Shown here in pieces: positions 36,701 through 50,200 of a DNA stretch of 64,000 nt. The stretch spans positions 186,001 through 250,000 of the forward strand of contig QAOA01006795.1 in NCBI GenBank assembly GCA_003255065.1. The letters run 5' to 3'. A program made the position numbers and the translations under genes. Below the pieces are notes generated by a model, which worked only from the letters and a program-made list of their open reading frames with translations, was not told the DNA's origin and did not search any database. The stretch's first letter is position 1, and the number at the start of each line of letters is the position of its first letter. Source of the DNA: Cercis canadensis (lineage: Eukaryota > Streptophyta > Magnoliopsida > Fabales > Fabaceae).

Positions 36701-39700
36701 TGTTGTTAGAATTAGTTCCAGTTTTTCTGTTATATAAACTAAATAGCTAAATCTATCTCACATTTCTCAAGGAAAATCCAATAATAAACCCTAGACTTAG
36801 AGCGGTGGTTTTCTATTCGTTCTTCCCTATAATAATTTGCTTCAAGAAATCTTGAGTAATGATAAAGAATATTGCACTGTCTCAAAAGCTCAACTCCACA
36901 AACTCGAAAGCTAAATAGGACAAAGATTTGTATTAATGGAATCGAAAAGTTTCTGAGAAATTTGTCATTAACCTACTCAGAACACATGCAAGCAACAATA
37001 GGACCTCATAATCCGCAAAAACTTTAATTTATGCCCTTGTTTCATTTGCAAAATACTTAAAAAAATTGCATAATACTTCCAAGAGTGGTATCTTCTAAGA
37101 AGATTATGTGTAATTTAGCAGTTCTCTTTACGCTAGATTTTATGTTTTTGCATTATTCTCACAGATCAAGAAATGCATGTTATTAAAGCAACCCAATAAA
37201 ATTATCTTCTTAATCTGCAAAGTTTTTGTCCTGCTGCTTGGTTTCCCTATATATATCAATAACTCCAATTTGTCTGGTTGACTAACTTAAGCACTGCAAA
37301 GATTGCAAAGGATATTTAATCAGCATTATCGAGCAAACATAAATTTTTTACCCTCTAACCCCTTCTGTCTCATCTTCTCCTGCACACGTGCATTTGCATC
37401 TCTACTGTGGTTTCCTGAGTTAATACCATAACTTAGTGGAATCTGACAAAACTTGTAACTGTTTGACATAGTAAATGAAAAGATACTTTTTTTTTCACTA
37501 GAGGCTACATAATAAGGGAGTAGCTTATTTTGCCTAAAATTTCACTCTACCTACTCCAACTGTGATTAGAATTAATACGAGACTTCTATAATGAAGTAGC
37601 GAGTATTCAACTACTGGGGAGCTAAGCATGTGGCTGCGTTAGAGTTGGGACCTTCTCTTTTCTCTGAGTTAGATCACTTGTGTTTGGCTGAAGGCTGATG
37701 CAAACAGCATTGCTTTTGTTAGAGCTTAGTTTTCTTTCTTTCTCTTTGTACTAAAAAAAATTACTAGGTGTCCTATTAAGAACTTTTGAATAAAAAAAAA
37801 TTCCAATAGCTGAGTAATAGGCACTAAAAGTTTGAAGTTTAAATTTTTAAGTGGGTGTGATGAGATACTATGGAAGTGGGGATGAGGTATCTCAACAGTT
37901 GAGTAGCTAAATTTCAATGCACAATTTTTTTTTAATATGTCCAATATGATTAATCCACTAGCCATTTGACACTAAAGTTATATTTATTTTAAAAATTCTT
38001 TTTTTTTTGTGCAAATTATTATTTTTAACAACATTATTGTGAAGCGTACGTGTACAACAAATTTGAACTTGTAATCTCTTACGTCAATGTCAACGTCGTT
38101 GAGAAAACATTATCTTAGGTCAAAAGTGTGCCCCATATCCTCCACCATTTGCCTCACACCCCACCAAGCAAACTATGCTATCATCAAATCCTCAACTCAA
38201 TGAGCAGAGTCACTTCATCTTAAGTCATACATAACCATACAAGATAACAGTGTAGTTGAGGCGTGGACACAATTGTTAGGTCCACAATCTAACTTATACC
38301 ACTCACATGGTAGACACAATTATTCAAAACTCTCATCACTAGGTGACACTAACTCTCTTGTCATATATAGTTGTAGACTTGTAGCAATATAGACTCAAGC
38401 ATAAGTAACTGGTAGAGTATGTTACCCCCTATTCCTTTGTCATAGTTGAGCTATGTTCAGATTCAAACATAAGAGATAAACAGAAAACTTCCCATAAAAA
38501 GAGTAGACAGCAAGAGAACAAAAGAGATACCTATGAAGCTATGAAGCAGCTTCATGCCCATGAGTTCTGAGCCTAGACATGTTGTTATAGGTAGCAAATA
38601 ATTGTGTGTCCCCCATATGACATTATGGAATTGACCTTGGTATATTGTGTGGGGTTTCAATCATTCTGGCATTGGTGGAAATCCAAGTCATATTCAAATG
38701 GCTTTGTCCACACCTTGTCTTTCTAGATATCATTGTCACTCATGCTCTCTCTCAATTTTTATATTGTTTTCTTTCTCAAAGAATATATTCATCATTCTCC
38801 TTCTATTATTACTTCCCATATCCTAGTTGTAAGCTATTCATCATCAATATATGCATTCATGTCCCCTTTGAAAACTTAAGGTAGTGTCCTTTTCTTATTA
38901 TTTAAGTACTCCTTTGTATTTATAAGCATTGAAAGAGAATCACAATTCTATTTAATTAGTCAATGATGTTTCTATTATATTCTTTCTTTTAGACCCAAAT
39001 AGTATATAAACTATTGGGTAACTCTATATTGCACATGCTTTTGACCCCTAATTAGATAAGATAATTTATCTGTCTCTCACAGCTTCTGGAGCAAATGTGT
39101 AATTATCAATGATAATTGGAGAGTAACATTCTCCTATTTTTGGCATGTGTGCAATAATAAGTAAATAATATCTCCTAACAACTCACCACATTACAAGTGT
39201 TGAAGTAAATTATTTTTGACAAGTTATGAAAACCTTCACTTATCAATCATGTGTTATCGTTATCCTTAATAAAAAGTTTTATTATTATTCTAAGTTTTTT
39301 ATTATTTTAAAGCTTATTTTGATAAAGTCTAACTATTGTCTTTATAGTTTATACAAATGTCCTTATTAATTTTTTATTCTCTATATATATATCTTAATTG
39401 TTTTCTTCGAACTTTTTTTTCCCTTATTAGATTAGATTTCTAATTGGGTATGTCAAGAAAATTAAAATTTAAACTTGTGAGCTCAAAAAAATTCTTGAAC
39501 CAATTATATTGTGTTTACTTATTTAATATTTTTAAACTTATCAGATTAATAATTTATCGTTATTGTAAAGTTTTATTATTTTAGTAAGAAAATAGTAGCG
39601 AAAAAAATTAGTGGAATTAGATAATAAAAAAAAACTAAAATTTACGATAATCTAATTTCACTAAAATTTTATTTCTTTTACTTATAATAATAGTGGGTCA

Positions 39701-40277
39701 ATAATGGTGGGTCATAGGGTGTTTTTTTTTTTTTTTTTTNTTTTTTTGCTACTAGTGGGTCATAGGTGATAATAATATCAATTTAGGCCCATTACTTGAA
39801 TCACAGTGAACCATGAGGCCATTGTTATAAGAATATTTTTGTAGGAAATGGGTAAACGAGGATCTAAAGATGTGACCTTGATCCACAAAGCAGAAAAGAA
39901 CTAAGATATTCAAATTTTCTTTCTTTTTGAAGCCTAAGCCCTACTCATATATTAAAACAGGCCTTCAAGTCTAGCAGTGAGTGCATAGCTAATGCAGAGC
40001 TTGCCCCTTTACATATTTGGCCCAAATTGAATTGAACTGGAAACAGAGAATATAGTTTATATTGGACTCAATTTTATTGGATTGGTTTTTATATTATCCT
40101 AGGGAAGTAATCCAAGCTTTAAAGGCTGGCAGCCATTTAAATTGGATCCTCTTATAAATGCTGGGATATTTGTGAGATTTTAACTGTATTGAGCCAATTT
40201 AGTGGGCCATAAGCAAAACAAATTGTACAAATGATCTCAATTGTCTAGTTACTTATATTTGTTGTTCTAGTCTAAAA
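36701..40277. other. Gene-free stretch with degenerate repeat traces
   Basis: No protein gene recognised. The minus strand of about 38050-38105 carries a SINE-like word order (ctcaacgacgttgacattga, then agattacaagttcaaa) but no tail or duplication, so it is at best a very old fragment. A poly(T) run with an ambiguous base lies at 39722-39747. Confidence 0.4.
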
Positions 40278-40285
40278 AAAAATAT

Positions 40286-40739
40286 TAGAGAAAATTATTG
40301 TGAGTTATAAAATTTTTCAAAAACACTCATTAATTTTTTTATACATATTAATTTCAGTTGTTCTTTTAACACTATTTATGTGAACAGTAAACAACCATTT
40401 TTATCTTTGGGTAATTGAGGGCTATTAGTAGGTTTTTTTTTTGTTTACGTGGTTATTCTTAGTTTTTTCTTTCCTCTATACTATGTGGGTATCATGTAAA
40501 TTAAATGTGATTATTTTTTACCTAGTATGTGATTAACAAGCAAAATTAGTTCCAAGTGGATGTAAATTCACTTCAATATAAAAGGGTATCAATTTTATTT
40601 ATGTGGTTATCCTTTGGTCTTGTTCGCATAAATAATATTGAAACAAACTAAATTAAAATTAATATATATATATATATATATATATAAAGAATTTATGAGT
40701 ATTTTTTGTAAACTTTATGACCCAAACAATAAGTCTCTA
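40286..40739. mobile_element. hAT-type MITE with 8-bp target duplication
   Basis: A 454-bp element whose ends are the perfect inverted pair tagaga...tctcta. Inverted similarity continues for about 95 bases on each side (left ttattgtgagttataaaatt, right actttatgacccaaacaata). It is flanked by direct repeats aaaaatat at 40278-40285 and 40740-40747. An 8-bp duplication and TAGNG-like ends fit the hAT superfamily. The duplication is all A/T, so some caution is needed. There is no transposase; an (AT)n run lies in the right arm. Confidence 0.7.
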
Positions 40740-40747
40740 AAAAATAT

Positions 40748-43700
40748 ATATTATTAATATATATATAACACTTTGAGTATTAAATAATGGGAGGATTATT
40801 GAAAAAAAAAAAAAAAAGCTAAGTAATACGTCTTTCAAAAATAGAAAAATATCACATAATAATTATTAGTCGTTGCATTACTTGTTTTTATTTTTAAAAG
40901 GCATCTCCTTAGCTTTCTTTTCTGATTATTTCCCCTTAAATAATTAGTCTTAAAATTAATTATCTATCCACCTGTGACATTAGAGTTTTCACCACTTAGG
41001 TTTGAAAGAATGCTCCTCTCCTCTCGTCTTCTCTCTCTCACACACACACAAATATATAGACATTTATAAGTAACTGATCAAATTTTTTTTTTTTTGGTGT
41101 ACAATAAATAACTAATCAATTTAGTCGAGACTTGCTTATGACTTCTGAGCTTATAATTAGTTACTTATAAGCGTGGATCCGCCCATGTATCCAAATACCA
41201 ACTCACATTATCCAAATCTGAATAGTGATATCATTCTCCCTCTTTTCTTTCGTTCCCCATTTGAATGAGAATTACTGTATGCATCTTCTTTGTATTCATT
41301 CATATTTTTGTCTTCCTAATAGGAATATGAATTCTTCCTTCCTTCTGTGGACCAATTAGAAAAAGAAATTCAGAAATACTGATAATTATATATTCTATTC
41401 CATCATATGCTAAGTTCTTTCCCATGAGCTTACCCAAAGAAAGCATAAAATAGTATCCAACTTTTTGTATTATTTTTATTAGCAAAATGGTCATCCACCC
41501 ATATACAGAGAGAGAGAGAGCGAGAGAGAGAGCAGCACTTGCATGAAGGGAGGCGAAGTTGAGGTGTCATCATGAACTGAACCAGCAGAGGAAAAAGCAG
41601 AACATGAACGTGATAGAGATGTAAGTTTATCACAAAAATATTATCACTACAGTGTCCAATTATATCATGTTTGGACTATACAGAAAATTGTTTATGCTAA
41701 TTTTGTTGTAAAAGTCAAGGTTGCTTGAGGTAGAGACTTAGGTTGAAAAGAAAGGTAAAGCTAACTGGAGAGAGCAATATATGCTTCAATCTGTGTTTTA
41801 AACAATTTTTCTTTAGTGCGCTTTCTTGTCAAATGGGGCCATCTCTTTTTACAAAATGTCTTACATGCAAATGGCAAACACTCATCTTTTTTTGAGACTG
41901 ACCCTTTAGCTGTCACTTGTCATGCTTTGTAATTTTTGGATTCCCTTTGAAATAACTGAGAAAGTCATGCTCTTATTATCACTAATTCTACACTGTATTT
42001 TTCCACATGCGAAGGCTCAGATAACCTGAAAGAGTAAGAAAGATTCAATTTTCCTTCTTTTCCGTGTCAACTGCGCTATAATTATTGATGGGTAGTTCTT
42101 ATAATGTCATTTAGAGCCAATTGATTGTCATTTTGTGAGATGAAAATGATGTTCGAATCTGAATCCCGCTCCCTCTCTTCAGAGTCTCAAAACCCATCTC
42201 CTTTTTCGTCTTTTCTTTTTCGTTTTTGGGTTATGTTCCCTTTTTCGGTGAAGATAGTTCTAGATGAGCTTTCATATCACTCGGACAGGGTGATTGCTTC
42301 GTTGACAAAAGTTGTTTACTCAATGCATTAGAAATTACGAAGTAATCTCTCTCTTTCTCTCTCTCTCTCAATGTCTGTCTTTCTTAATCATTTTTTATGG
42401 TAATTACTCATTATTGCTTCATTCCTTTCTAGAATTACTTTTGGTGATAAAAGATTTTAGGCTTAATGCCAATGTGGGTGTGTCTAAGCAGGCCAGGTGC
42501 TGGCAATGTGATCTTATGCATTCTGTTGCACATGAAGCTTTGCAAATGGCAATAGCTATTGGCTCTGTGTTTCTGACAAAAGCTATGGTTTTACTTTCAA
42601 CATGTTATTTTAGGCGAAATATGAGGAATGAAAGTGGTCTACATCACCCCTTTTCTAGCTTTGTTCCCTTTTCCCATAGACCCAATTCTTTCTACTCTTG
42701 AATCATGGCTCTTCTGCTACTGCTTAGCTGTAAGATGTCCAACTTTCATTCTCCCTCCCCCTTTTTCTAATTATTTATTATAATCATCACTATTATTTTT
42801 CTTCTTTTTTACTAATATTTTTTCCTTTTTGTAATGTATGAGTTAGTATTTACGCATATACTGCAGCAGCCTTTTTCTCTTCTTTTTATATCTTTTAATC
42901 AGTGAAGATTTTATGAGATTATGCAAGATAGTGCAACCTTTTTCATGATTAGATTTGAATGGTTATGTTGGAATTGAGGGGATCAAGGACTAATACCTTC
43001 AAAGAGACCCTTAATCCTCAAATCATGGATAGGCTCTTGGCTAGAGTTTCTTTCCCATCTTTAATATTTCCCACTTCCTAAACTCATGGTATCTCCCCCT
43101 ATGCGGTGTATTAATTTTAATCATAGATATAATGATATATACTATGAAAAATTTTATCTTTAAATGTAGAATTATTAGATTCTTAGTTATCCAAGGAATG
43201 TTGTCATTTCTAATAGAGTGGTTGGAAATTATAGCTTGCACTTGACCCCACCAAGAACCACTATTCATGTGACTTGAAGGGTTGGATTAACTATAACAAC
43301 CTAGTGAAATCCATCTTTAAATATGAATACTTTTAAAAGCAACTGTTGGCAATTCCTGTCCTGGCTCTCCAGACAACAAGGCCCATTCTTTTTATTTCTT
43401 TAAGTTTGCTTCTTCAGACAAGGTATAGTATTCTATAAGTTAGGCATCAGGATCATGGACATGGACATGGAAACATATATAGAAAAAGTGTACCAATAGG
43501 ATTATCATATAACTTTGTCTTTACATTTTCTATTGGGTATAAAGCTAACTGAGCTGAGCATCAAGCTTGTATGACGCAGAGGGAAGTGTGCTTTTCTTGT
43601 TCTAAGATGGCACTTAAGAATTTGGAGGACCAAACTATATGGTGATCTAATATCTCAAGAGATAATAGAAAGGTAAGCTTATCCTCTTATGCTTGTATCA

Positions 43701-44454
43701 TTTGTGTCAGTTCACTAGAGCCAATTATCATTAAAGATCAGCATTGTGTTATCATGCTCTTACCATCTCATTGGCATTTTAATTGCTTATTCTTGCTTGT
43801 TCGGCTGGTTTTTCTGGGTAATGTTAGCTCTCTCCTCCTTTCTAAAATCTTGTGTTCTGGGGATGTTTGAATTTCTTATCTCTTCTGAAATTGATCAATC
43901 TTTCTGGCCTTAATAGAAGTTCTATGTTCTTGTAGATTCCATTCTTATCATTTATAAGCATGATCTTCTACAAGGTCTTAAATGATCCTGTAGCATTTGA
44001 AGTAAGTATTTTGGCCATCAACTTTTTATTTGAACTTCTCCTATTTTTCACCAAGGATGGTTACTTGTATATTGGTCTCACGTCAATGACTTCTTCTACG
44101 CGCCTTTAAGAAGATTTAGCTAGTAAACTGATGTCTTCTCAAAATACTCTTGATCTGTAAGTTTTACATATGTGGCTTTCATTTCTCCTTTCTTTTCTGT
44201 TTTCAGTCACCTTTTAGATGTTTAATGATGCATTAACTGTTTCAGATTTTGAATGCCACCTTATTCCAGCTTGAGTTTTCATAATTAACATCACAAAGGG
44301 ATATGCTGATAATGTAGTTTCAACTAAGTTTTAGTCTTAGCCGTAGATACTGTTGTAGGAATGAAAAAAAACAGACATGTGATACAGGGAATGTGATGTG
44401 AAAAAAAAAATCTTATCCATGGCGTAAAACAGGTCATTTGGTCGCGTATTCTAT
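40748..44454. other. Gene-free stretch, distal upstream of the small membrane-protein gene
   Basis: Contains an (AG)n run at 41506-41533 and CT-rich tracts near 42347-42370 that look like plant leader or promoter sequence. Open frames at 42125-42331 and 42312-42701 lack family resemblance and normal coding character. A non-coding or distant 5' UTR exon of the gene at 45.2 kb is possible here but unproven. Confidence 0.4.
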
Positions 44455-44466
44455 CTGTCCTTTGCC

Positions 44467-44573
44467 ACCAAACGACCAGTAGCCGAGTAGTACTGAGCTC
44501 ATCCTCAGGGTTTATGAGTTTCGTGTTCGAACTTAGAGTTGTAGCCAAAAATAACAAAAAAAAAGGAAAAAAA
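44467..44573 (+). mobile_element. Short tRNA-derived SINE with 12-bp target duplication
   Basis: About 107 bp with A-box-like tagccgagtag (44480-44490), B-box-like tcgtgttcgaact (44521-44533) and an A-rich tail ending at 44573. Direct repeats ctgtcctttgcc (44455-44466) and ctgtactttgcc (44574-44585) flank it, with one mismatch. The body is shorter than most plant SINEs and looks like a tRNA-like head joined almost directly to the tail. One mismatch in the duplication suggests an older insertion than the one at 24.7 kb. Confidence 0.75.
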
Positions 44574-44585
44574 CTGTACTTTGCC

Positions 44586-45247
44586 CAAAACTTAAATGAT
44601 ATCAGGAACATGTCAAATTTCATGGTTGCTGAAATTAGGTTTCTTGAAATTGCTTTAGCCTTTCACGTTCAAGCTCCCCCCAAATGTGAATGATTCTAGA
44701 TTCTTTAGGCTGCTTAAGGGAATATGGCCATTTCCTATAAATAATACCATGATGATGTTTTTTCTGATGTGGGTTGGTATGGACCACATGATGATTTATA
44801 TACCTGAGCATACGAGTAACCATTTGCTTGGTAAATTTAAGGTTCATCTATTTTAACTTCAACACGTATATTTCCTTTTTCATGATGTATATAATTTCCT
44901 TTTGACGATTATAATTTGTGTGGGATGGACTATTTACCTCAACATGGCTAAAGCAAATAGTTAAAAGTGAAAATAACTGTAAACGGCCTCTTAAGAAATG
45001 TTCTATGCTAGAATCTTGACTTCGAAAGTTTGCCATTGTACAAGACATTTTGAACCTTTCTATATCTGAGAGTATTAAAGCTTTCACTTTTCAGGGATAG
45101 AACCTCACTTCAAATGAGCCAAGGCCTGTTTATGAGAGAAATTAACAGTAGCAGCCTCATCTAAATTGGCTTCTATCACTCTTTATTGGAACCAAAAAGA
45201 AAAAAAGCTAGCAGTTTGGAAAAGGAGAAATTCCAGTGAGTACTACT
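44586..45247 (+). promoter_or_regulatory. Promoter and 5' leader region of the small membrane-protein gene
   Basis: About 660 bases with no open frame of note. It should contain the proximal promoter and leader of the gene starting at 45248. No clear TATA box or conserved motif was picked out. Confidence 0.35.
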
Positions 45248-46100
45248 ATGAACGATTTGAACACTGAAAGATCAAAGCCATGGAACATATACACAAGTTC
45301 AAATCCAGGTCCATCCCAAGCAGGAGTTGATAGTGAATCTCCATGGAAAAGCTTTGGGACATCTATGAATGCCATTTCTTTTGGCTTTGTTGCCACAGCC
45401 ATTTTGATTTCTATGTTTCTTATAATGGCCATATTTGAGCATTTGTTTAAACCAAGCCCTCAGTATTCTTCACCGGAATCCTTGTTGGAAGGTTCTCAGG
45501 AGCCGGGACCAACCGGAAAACATGGAAATCCACAAACAGTAAGTGTCTTTATAGTATTCCCTAAACTGTTGTTCGTATGTAAGTAACACTGTCTATAAGA
45601 TCCAAAATCTAATAAGTCAATATTTAGGCTTGGAAAAACCAAGTTACAATGATACTAATGTCACTTTCATACAAGAGAAAATTTGAAGACACAACTTGAT
45701 TTTCGGGATTTATAATTATAATCTTGTCAACTCTTTCAAATTTAAGTGCTTTTTCTTAAAGAAAATAAAAAAGGATGTTGACCACGCCACCCCGCAAAGA
45801 TGTTGGACCATGAAAAAGTTCAAGGTGGTTACATCATTTTAAAGAAAGTGATTATTATATGTTGTTGACACATGTTAATAACAGTCCATTAGTTCACATT
45901 AAAAACTATGAATAATTCTTGTGCAGTTAACGATTTGGTCCTATTTGCGTTTGTCACAGGTTTCAGCACCTTATGCTTCTGATTTCTCAGTTTTGATGCC
46001 AGGGCAGCAATATCCTACCTACATTGCTCAACCTGCTCCTCTGCCTTGCCCAAGGGAAGGGATCTATTGGCCTTCCCATGAACATAATTTTTGTACTTAA
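45248..46100 (+). CDS. Small single-pass membrane protein, unknown function
   Basis: Two exons, 45248-45538 and 45960-46100, joined in phase 0 to give 143 residues ending EHNFCT. The start is the ATG of MNDLNTERSKPWNIYTSS; the frame is open slightly upstream but without another ATG. A polar N-terminus with PWNIYTSSNPGPSQ and ESPWKSFGTSMNAIS precedes one strong hydrophobic helix (about residues 46-68, GFVATAILISMFLIMAIFEH). A Ser/Pro-rich tail follows. This looks like a plant-specific conserved family of unknown role. There is no signal peptide, so a tail- or mid-anchored protein is inferred. Splice sites (aca|gtaagt and cacag|gtttc) are good. Confidence 0.8.
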
Positions 46101-47243
46101 TTAGCTTTTTTTTTTTTAACCTACATTTTTAGCATCAGCAAATATCTATGTATACTCAGTTAGAGATAATTAACAAACCTCCATCATTTCTATATATTCT
46201 TATCATATTTATATATAAAATTGTTGAGATTGTTCTTTCAAAGTTAGCTGCCTGACAAATTTTAATAAAAGATCAGCCATTGCGTTCCTATTTTTTTTTT
46301 TTAATGGACTCTTATTGAAGAAAAAAAAATGCATGAATAAATGTATAAAAAAAAGGAAAAATATAAAGTAAAAAGGATAACAGGCAGAAAGATAAAGCAC
46401 CAGTAGTTGGGTGTGTGAGTAGTGAATATTTGTGCTTGTGTTCGAGGATGTGTGTGTGCATTTAGGCCTTCGACCTTCTAATGTACTGAAAAAAAAAAAA
46501 AAAAAAANAAAAAAAAAAAAAAAAAGATGTTCTTCGATAAACCAATTGGATATGGATCATATGCAAAAATCTCTTAGATGAGCACTTCTATAAATCTGTT
46601 CTCGCGCAACTAATTAACTCTATCTCCATGTGTATGTATTTTGATATGTATCACTTTTCTTTTTAAGGATACACAACCAGTTATAATTTTTTTTATTTTT
46701 GCCATCAGAACTAGTTGTGATTGACTCCTTCCTTTCTTCCCTTTTTCTGTTTTTAAGGATGTCATGGAATTATAAATATTTATATTTAAATTTCTATATC
46801 TTCTATTATATCCATTACTTCACTCCTAATAATGCAGATCGTTAATGTAGTAGACTAGTAGCTATCGGATGAGGCTATTTATAGATCAAATCAAATCTAA
46901 ACAGATAAACTAAAGTGGGTCATGGAATTGATGTGTCATTTCTGGTAAATCATTCTGCTGCACTGTAAAATGTATGCATTTACATTAAGGCAGAACAGAA
47001 CCCCAATTGGAGGGAAAAATTATAGCAAAATACAGAATGTGTTACAAAGACAGCCTCTGTATCCCATATGTAGATTCCACTTGATCCTGTACATGGCTCT
47101 CACCAAACAATGCCTTCCTCTAGTCTTTTTACTTTGCTACCCTATGATTTTCCCTTGAATGATTTCACTCTAAAGCTGGCCTCCTTGAGTACCAATATGA
47201 ACCCCGTCCTCTACTCAAACTTGTAACACAAAAACAGAATGAA
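46101..47243. other. Intergenic space between convergent genes
   Basis: Holds the 3' UTR of the small membrane-protein gene and that of the MACPF gene. A poly(A) run at about 46490-46526 contains the ambiguous base 46508. No gene or element recognised. Confidence 0.5.
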
Positions 47244-50200
47244 CTAATGATCATCCAACATCTCTTCATCTGGTAATACTATAGTCAACAAAGAATACTT
47301 AACCCTCACAGAAATCCTTCCCTTCTCGACAACAAGTCTTGCTCCAGAGACAACCCAATAGCCAGGACTCTCCTGCGGTCCTCGGGTCATCTCCGTTGTG
47401 TCAACAAATTTGAGAAGCTTAGGAGCTTGAACAGGAACAGGAGGGCCACCAGGGTAGACAGCAGAATTTATATTAACATCTGCTGGACGTGGTGGCTTCT
47501 GAACTGTCGTTGTGAAGTGATGGCTGATTAGTGTAGATATGAGTCCTGACTTGGGTGCCAGCCCTGGAGATCCATCCCACTCAGGATACTTCACCAGTGC
47601 AGCTCCCAACACAGTTGAGAATCGTAGTCTTAAGAAAAGTATTTTTTTTATCCCATAATTTTCAACTTGTAATTGTGCTCCAGTTACTATTGAAAGATCC
47701 TCCTCAGATTCTACAGGAGCAGTACACACGTGAGAGAAATTCTTCCATTGAACTTTCTCATAGTATTTTCGATCATAGGACTCCCGACAGAAGTTACCAT
47801 TTGGATCATCTTCAAGCTGGAAAATTTTTGGAAGAGATGAAAGATGCTGCAAGTGGATGGCTAAGCGATTGCTTTTTTTACCTTCAAGATAAAGACGGAC
47901 ACCAGTCACTGGCCTTTTACCTACATCAACCTGTTATAATATGAACAAGTAAGCCTGGTTTTAGCATAAAGGTTGCAAGATATAAATATTGCAATTCATG
48001 ATTCAGGGATGCCACATCATGGTAATTCATGTGCCGGGCTATAACAAAACAAGAGAATGACCACAAACTTCAAAACAAATCCAAGCATGAAAATTGCTGA
48101 GTTAAATGTTAGAAATCAAAGTAAATCAACATAATTTCTTATGATCCATATTAGCCAGTACGAACCTAAAACTAAGAACAAAGCTTTATGCCTTTACCTG
48201 TGTGGTGTTTACATAAAGCTTGGGTCCCATGAAGCTGAACTGTAGAGATGCAGAGCTGAGTTGCCTCCGTTGTGGACCAAGGGGAAGTTCACTGAACACA
48301 GGTGCCCACTGCCTTGGCAGCTGGAATTCCAAGAACTGGTGGAGCTCTTCAATTGGCGGTTTATCTGCAATGATGATTGCAGAATAATGAATAATTCTGT
48401 AGTAGGCTAACATAATGCCAAAACCATAAAAAGAAGGATAGTACATTCATAATGCTATTTGTTAGAAAAGCAAGCGGAGACATTATTAAAGCCATTGTTG
48501 ACCAATTAAACTTCATAAGATTCTTGGAGATATGCTTCATTTTCTGGGAAGTATTAGAAATTAGACCAGAGGATAATCAATTTTCAGAGAGAGTAAGATA
48601 AAGTATGTATCCATCCAAATAAAGATCACAAGTATTTGAGGCTGTGCAACAAGAACAGTTCAAGGGGGAAAGGAGGACCAGAGGCCATCCTAAACACAAC
48701 TTGCTTTTTCTGGGAGATTATTAACTATAAAAAATAATTTCATATGAACAGTTACTTTTAGGCTTGAATACACTTTTGGTCCCTATAGTTTTTGAGTTTC
48801 AATTTAGTCCTCCCTAGTTTCAATTGCAGCAATGCTACCCCTTGTGATTTTTAAACTGGAGTAATTTAGTCCAATTGATACCAGCTGTTCCCTACCTTGA
48901 CAGATTGTGGTTAGTGGTGACATGGCAATATCTTGATAGAGTGGTACTAACAATTGATGATGATGTGGCAGATATTTACCCGCCATCAAATGCCATATCA
49001 TCAATGTATTGGCATGTTCGCACATGGGGAACAGCCCATTATCCGTTGACTGAATTTATCCAACTTAAAACTCAAGAGATAAAATTGCTGCAATTGAAAC
49101 TAGGGGGACAAAATTGAAACTTATCAATTAATTTTCAACTATTACAAACAATAAACTATATGATCTCATCAAGATTTCATTCCAATAATAGTAATGGCCA
49201 GAATATTTAGGTCACAGAAGCAGTACTGTCAATCATAAAGCAAACAACAATGTTATTAAAATAGTATCAACATAAAACTCCATATGCAAATGAAAGTACC
49301 AATTTTGCTCACATCGTAAATAAAGATTTATGGCGTGGCTCAAGAATCCACTCCCTGGCACTCCATTTAATAGAGATGTAATTGGAATGAAGGACATAGA
49401 AATCACATCGGGCTCAAGCTGAACAGTCTGCAGCCATTCATTATGGGATAAATTTCTACCATCACCTCCACCCCTCCTCTTATAAATGGTTACGATATCC
49501 TGCAAAATAAATTATTTAAGGACAACATGCTAATGCAAATATAACTTTCAAAGCCATTTTCAGGGTTTATGCTTTAAGGCACACCTCCTTATGCGAATAA
49601 GAACTTGATGGACTGATATTAGCAAATGTCAGCCTCTGCTCCCTGATTCCAAACTGAAATGAAGAAAAATTAATAAGATACCCCTTTTTCAATCAAGTCT
49701 ATATGAATTAACACAACTAAGAGGATAGTACCATTGAGATCATTACTTTGACACAATGAACAATAATATGTTTTACATGTTCAACAATTTAAGATATAAA
49801 ATATAAGGGGTGAAAACCAATGTTAACTGCATGCAGCCATTTATTAAATAAAATGCAGCCATGAACATAGCCAAGCACAACACCAATGTAAAGCAAAACA
49901 AATCTCAGTTCATCCACTCAGAGACAAAACAAATTGTAATGATTGCATGAAATATTACTTCAGTTTGCAAATATCATTTCAGTTACTAAGCAAATTGAAA
50001 GTATACACACTACAAGAGAAGAAATGTTCAGTCATATATACCTATAAATCTGGTTTTCCACTTGCTCGGTATCAAAACATAGCTAAGAGCTTTAAACAGA
50101 GTAAAACTATGATCACAAAGCAGCAGAAAGCATATGTGTGCTATATGCACAATACTGTCAGTTCAAACTTCAAATATTCATTTAAATTTGTAACACATTT

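Noticed and set aside
42060-42180. B-box-like gttcgaatc at 42152, suggesting a SINE or tRNA
   Set aside because: No A box at the right distance, no tail and no flanking duplication.
42312-42701. 129-residue plus-strand frame in the gene-poor region
   Set aside because: No family resemblance, CT-rich leader-like start, and no supporting splice or promoter context.
43190-43215. ggaatgttgtc word as in microRNA166 star strands
   Set aside because: The mature microRNA166 sequence is not present nearby on either strand.
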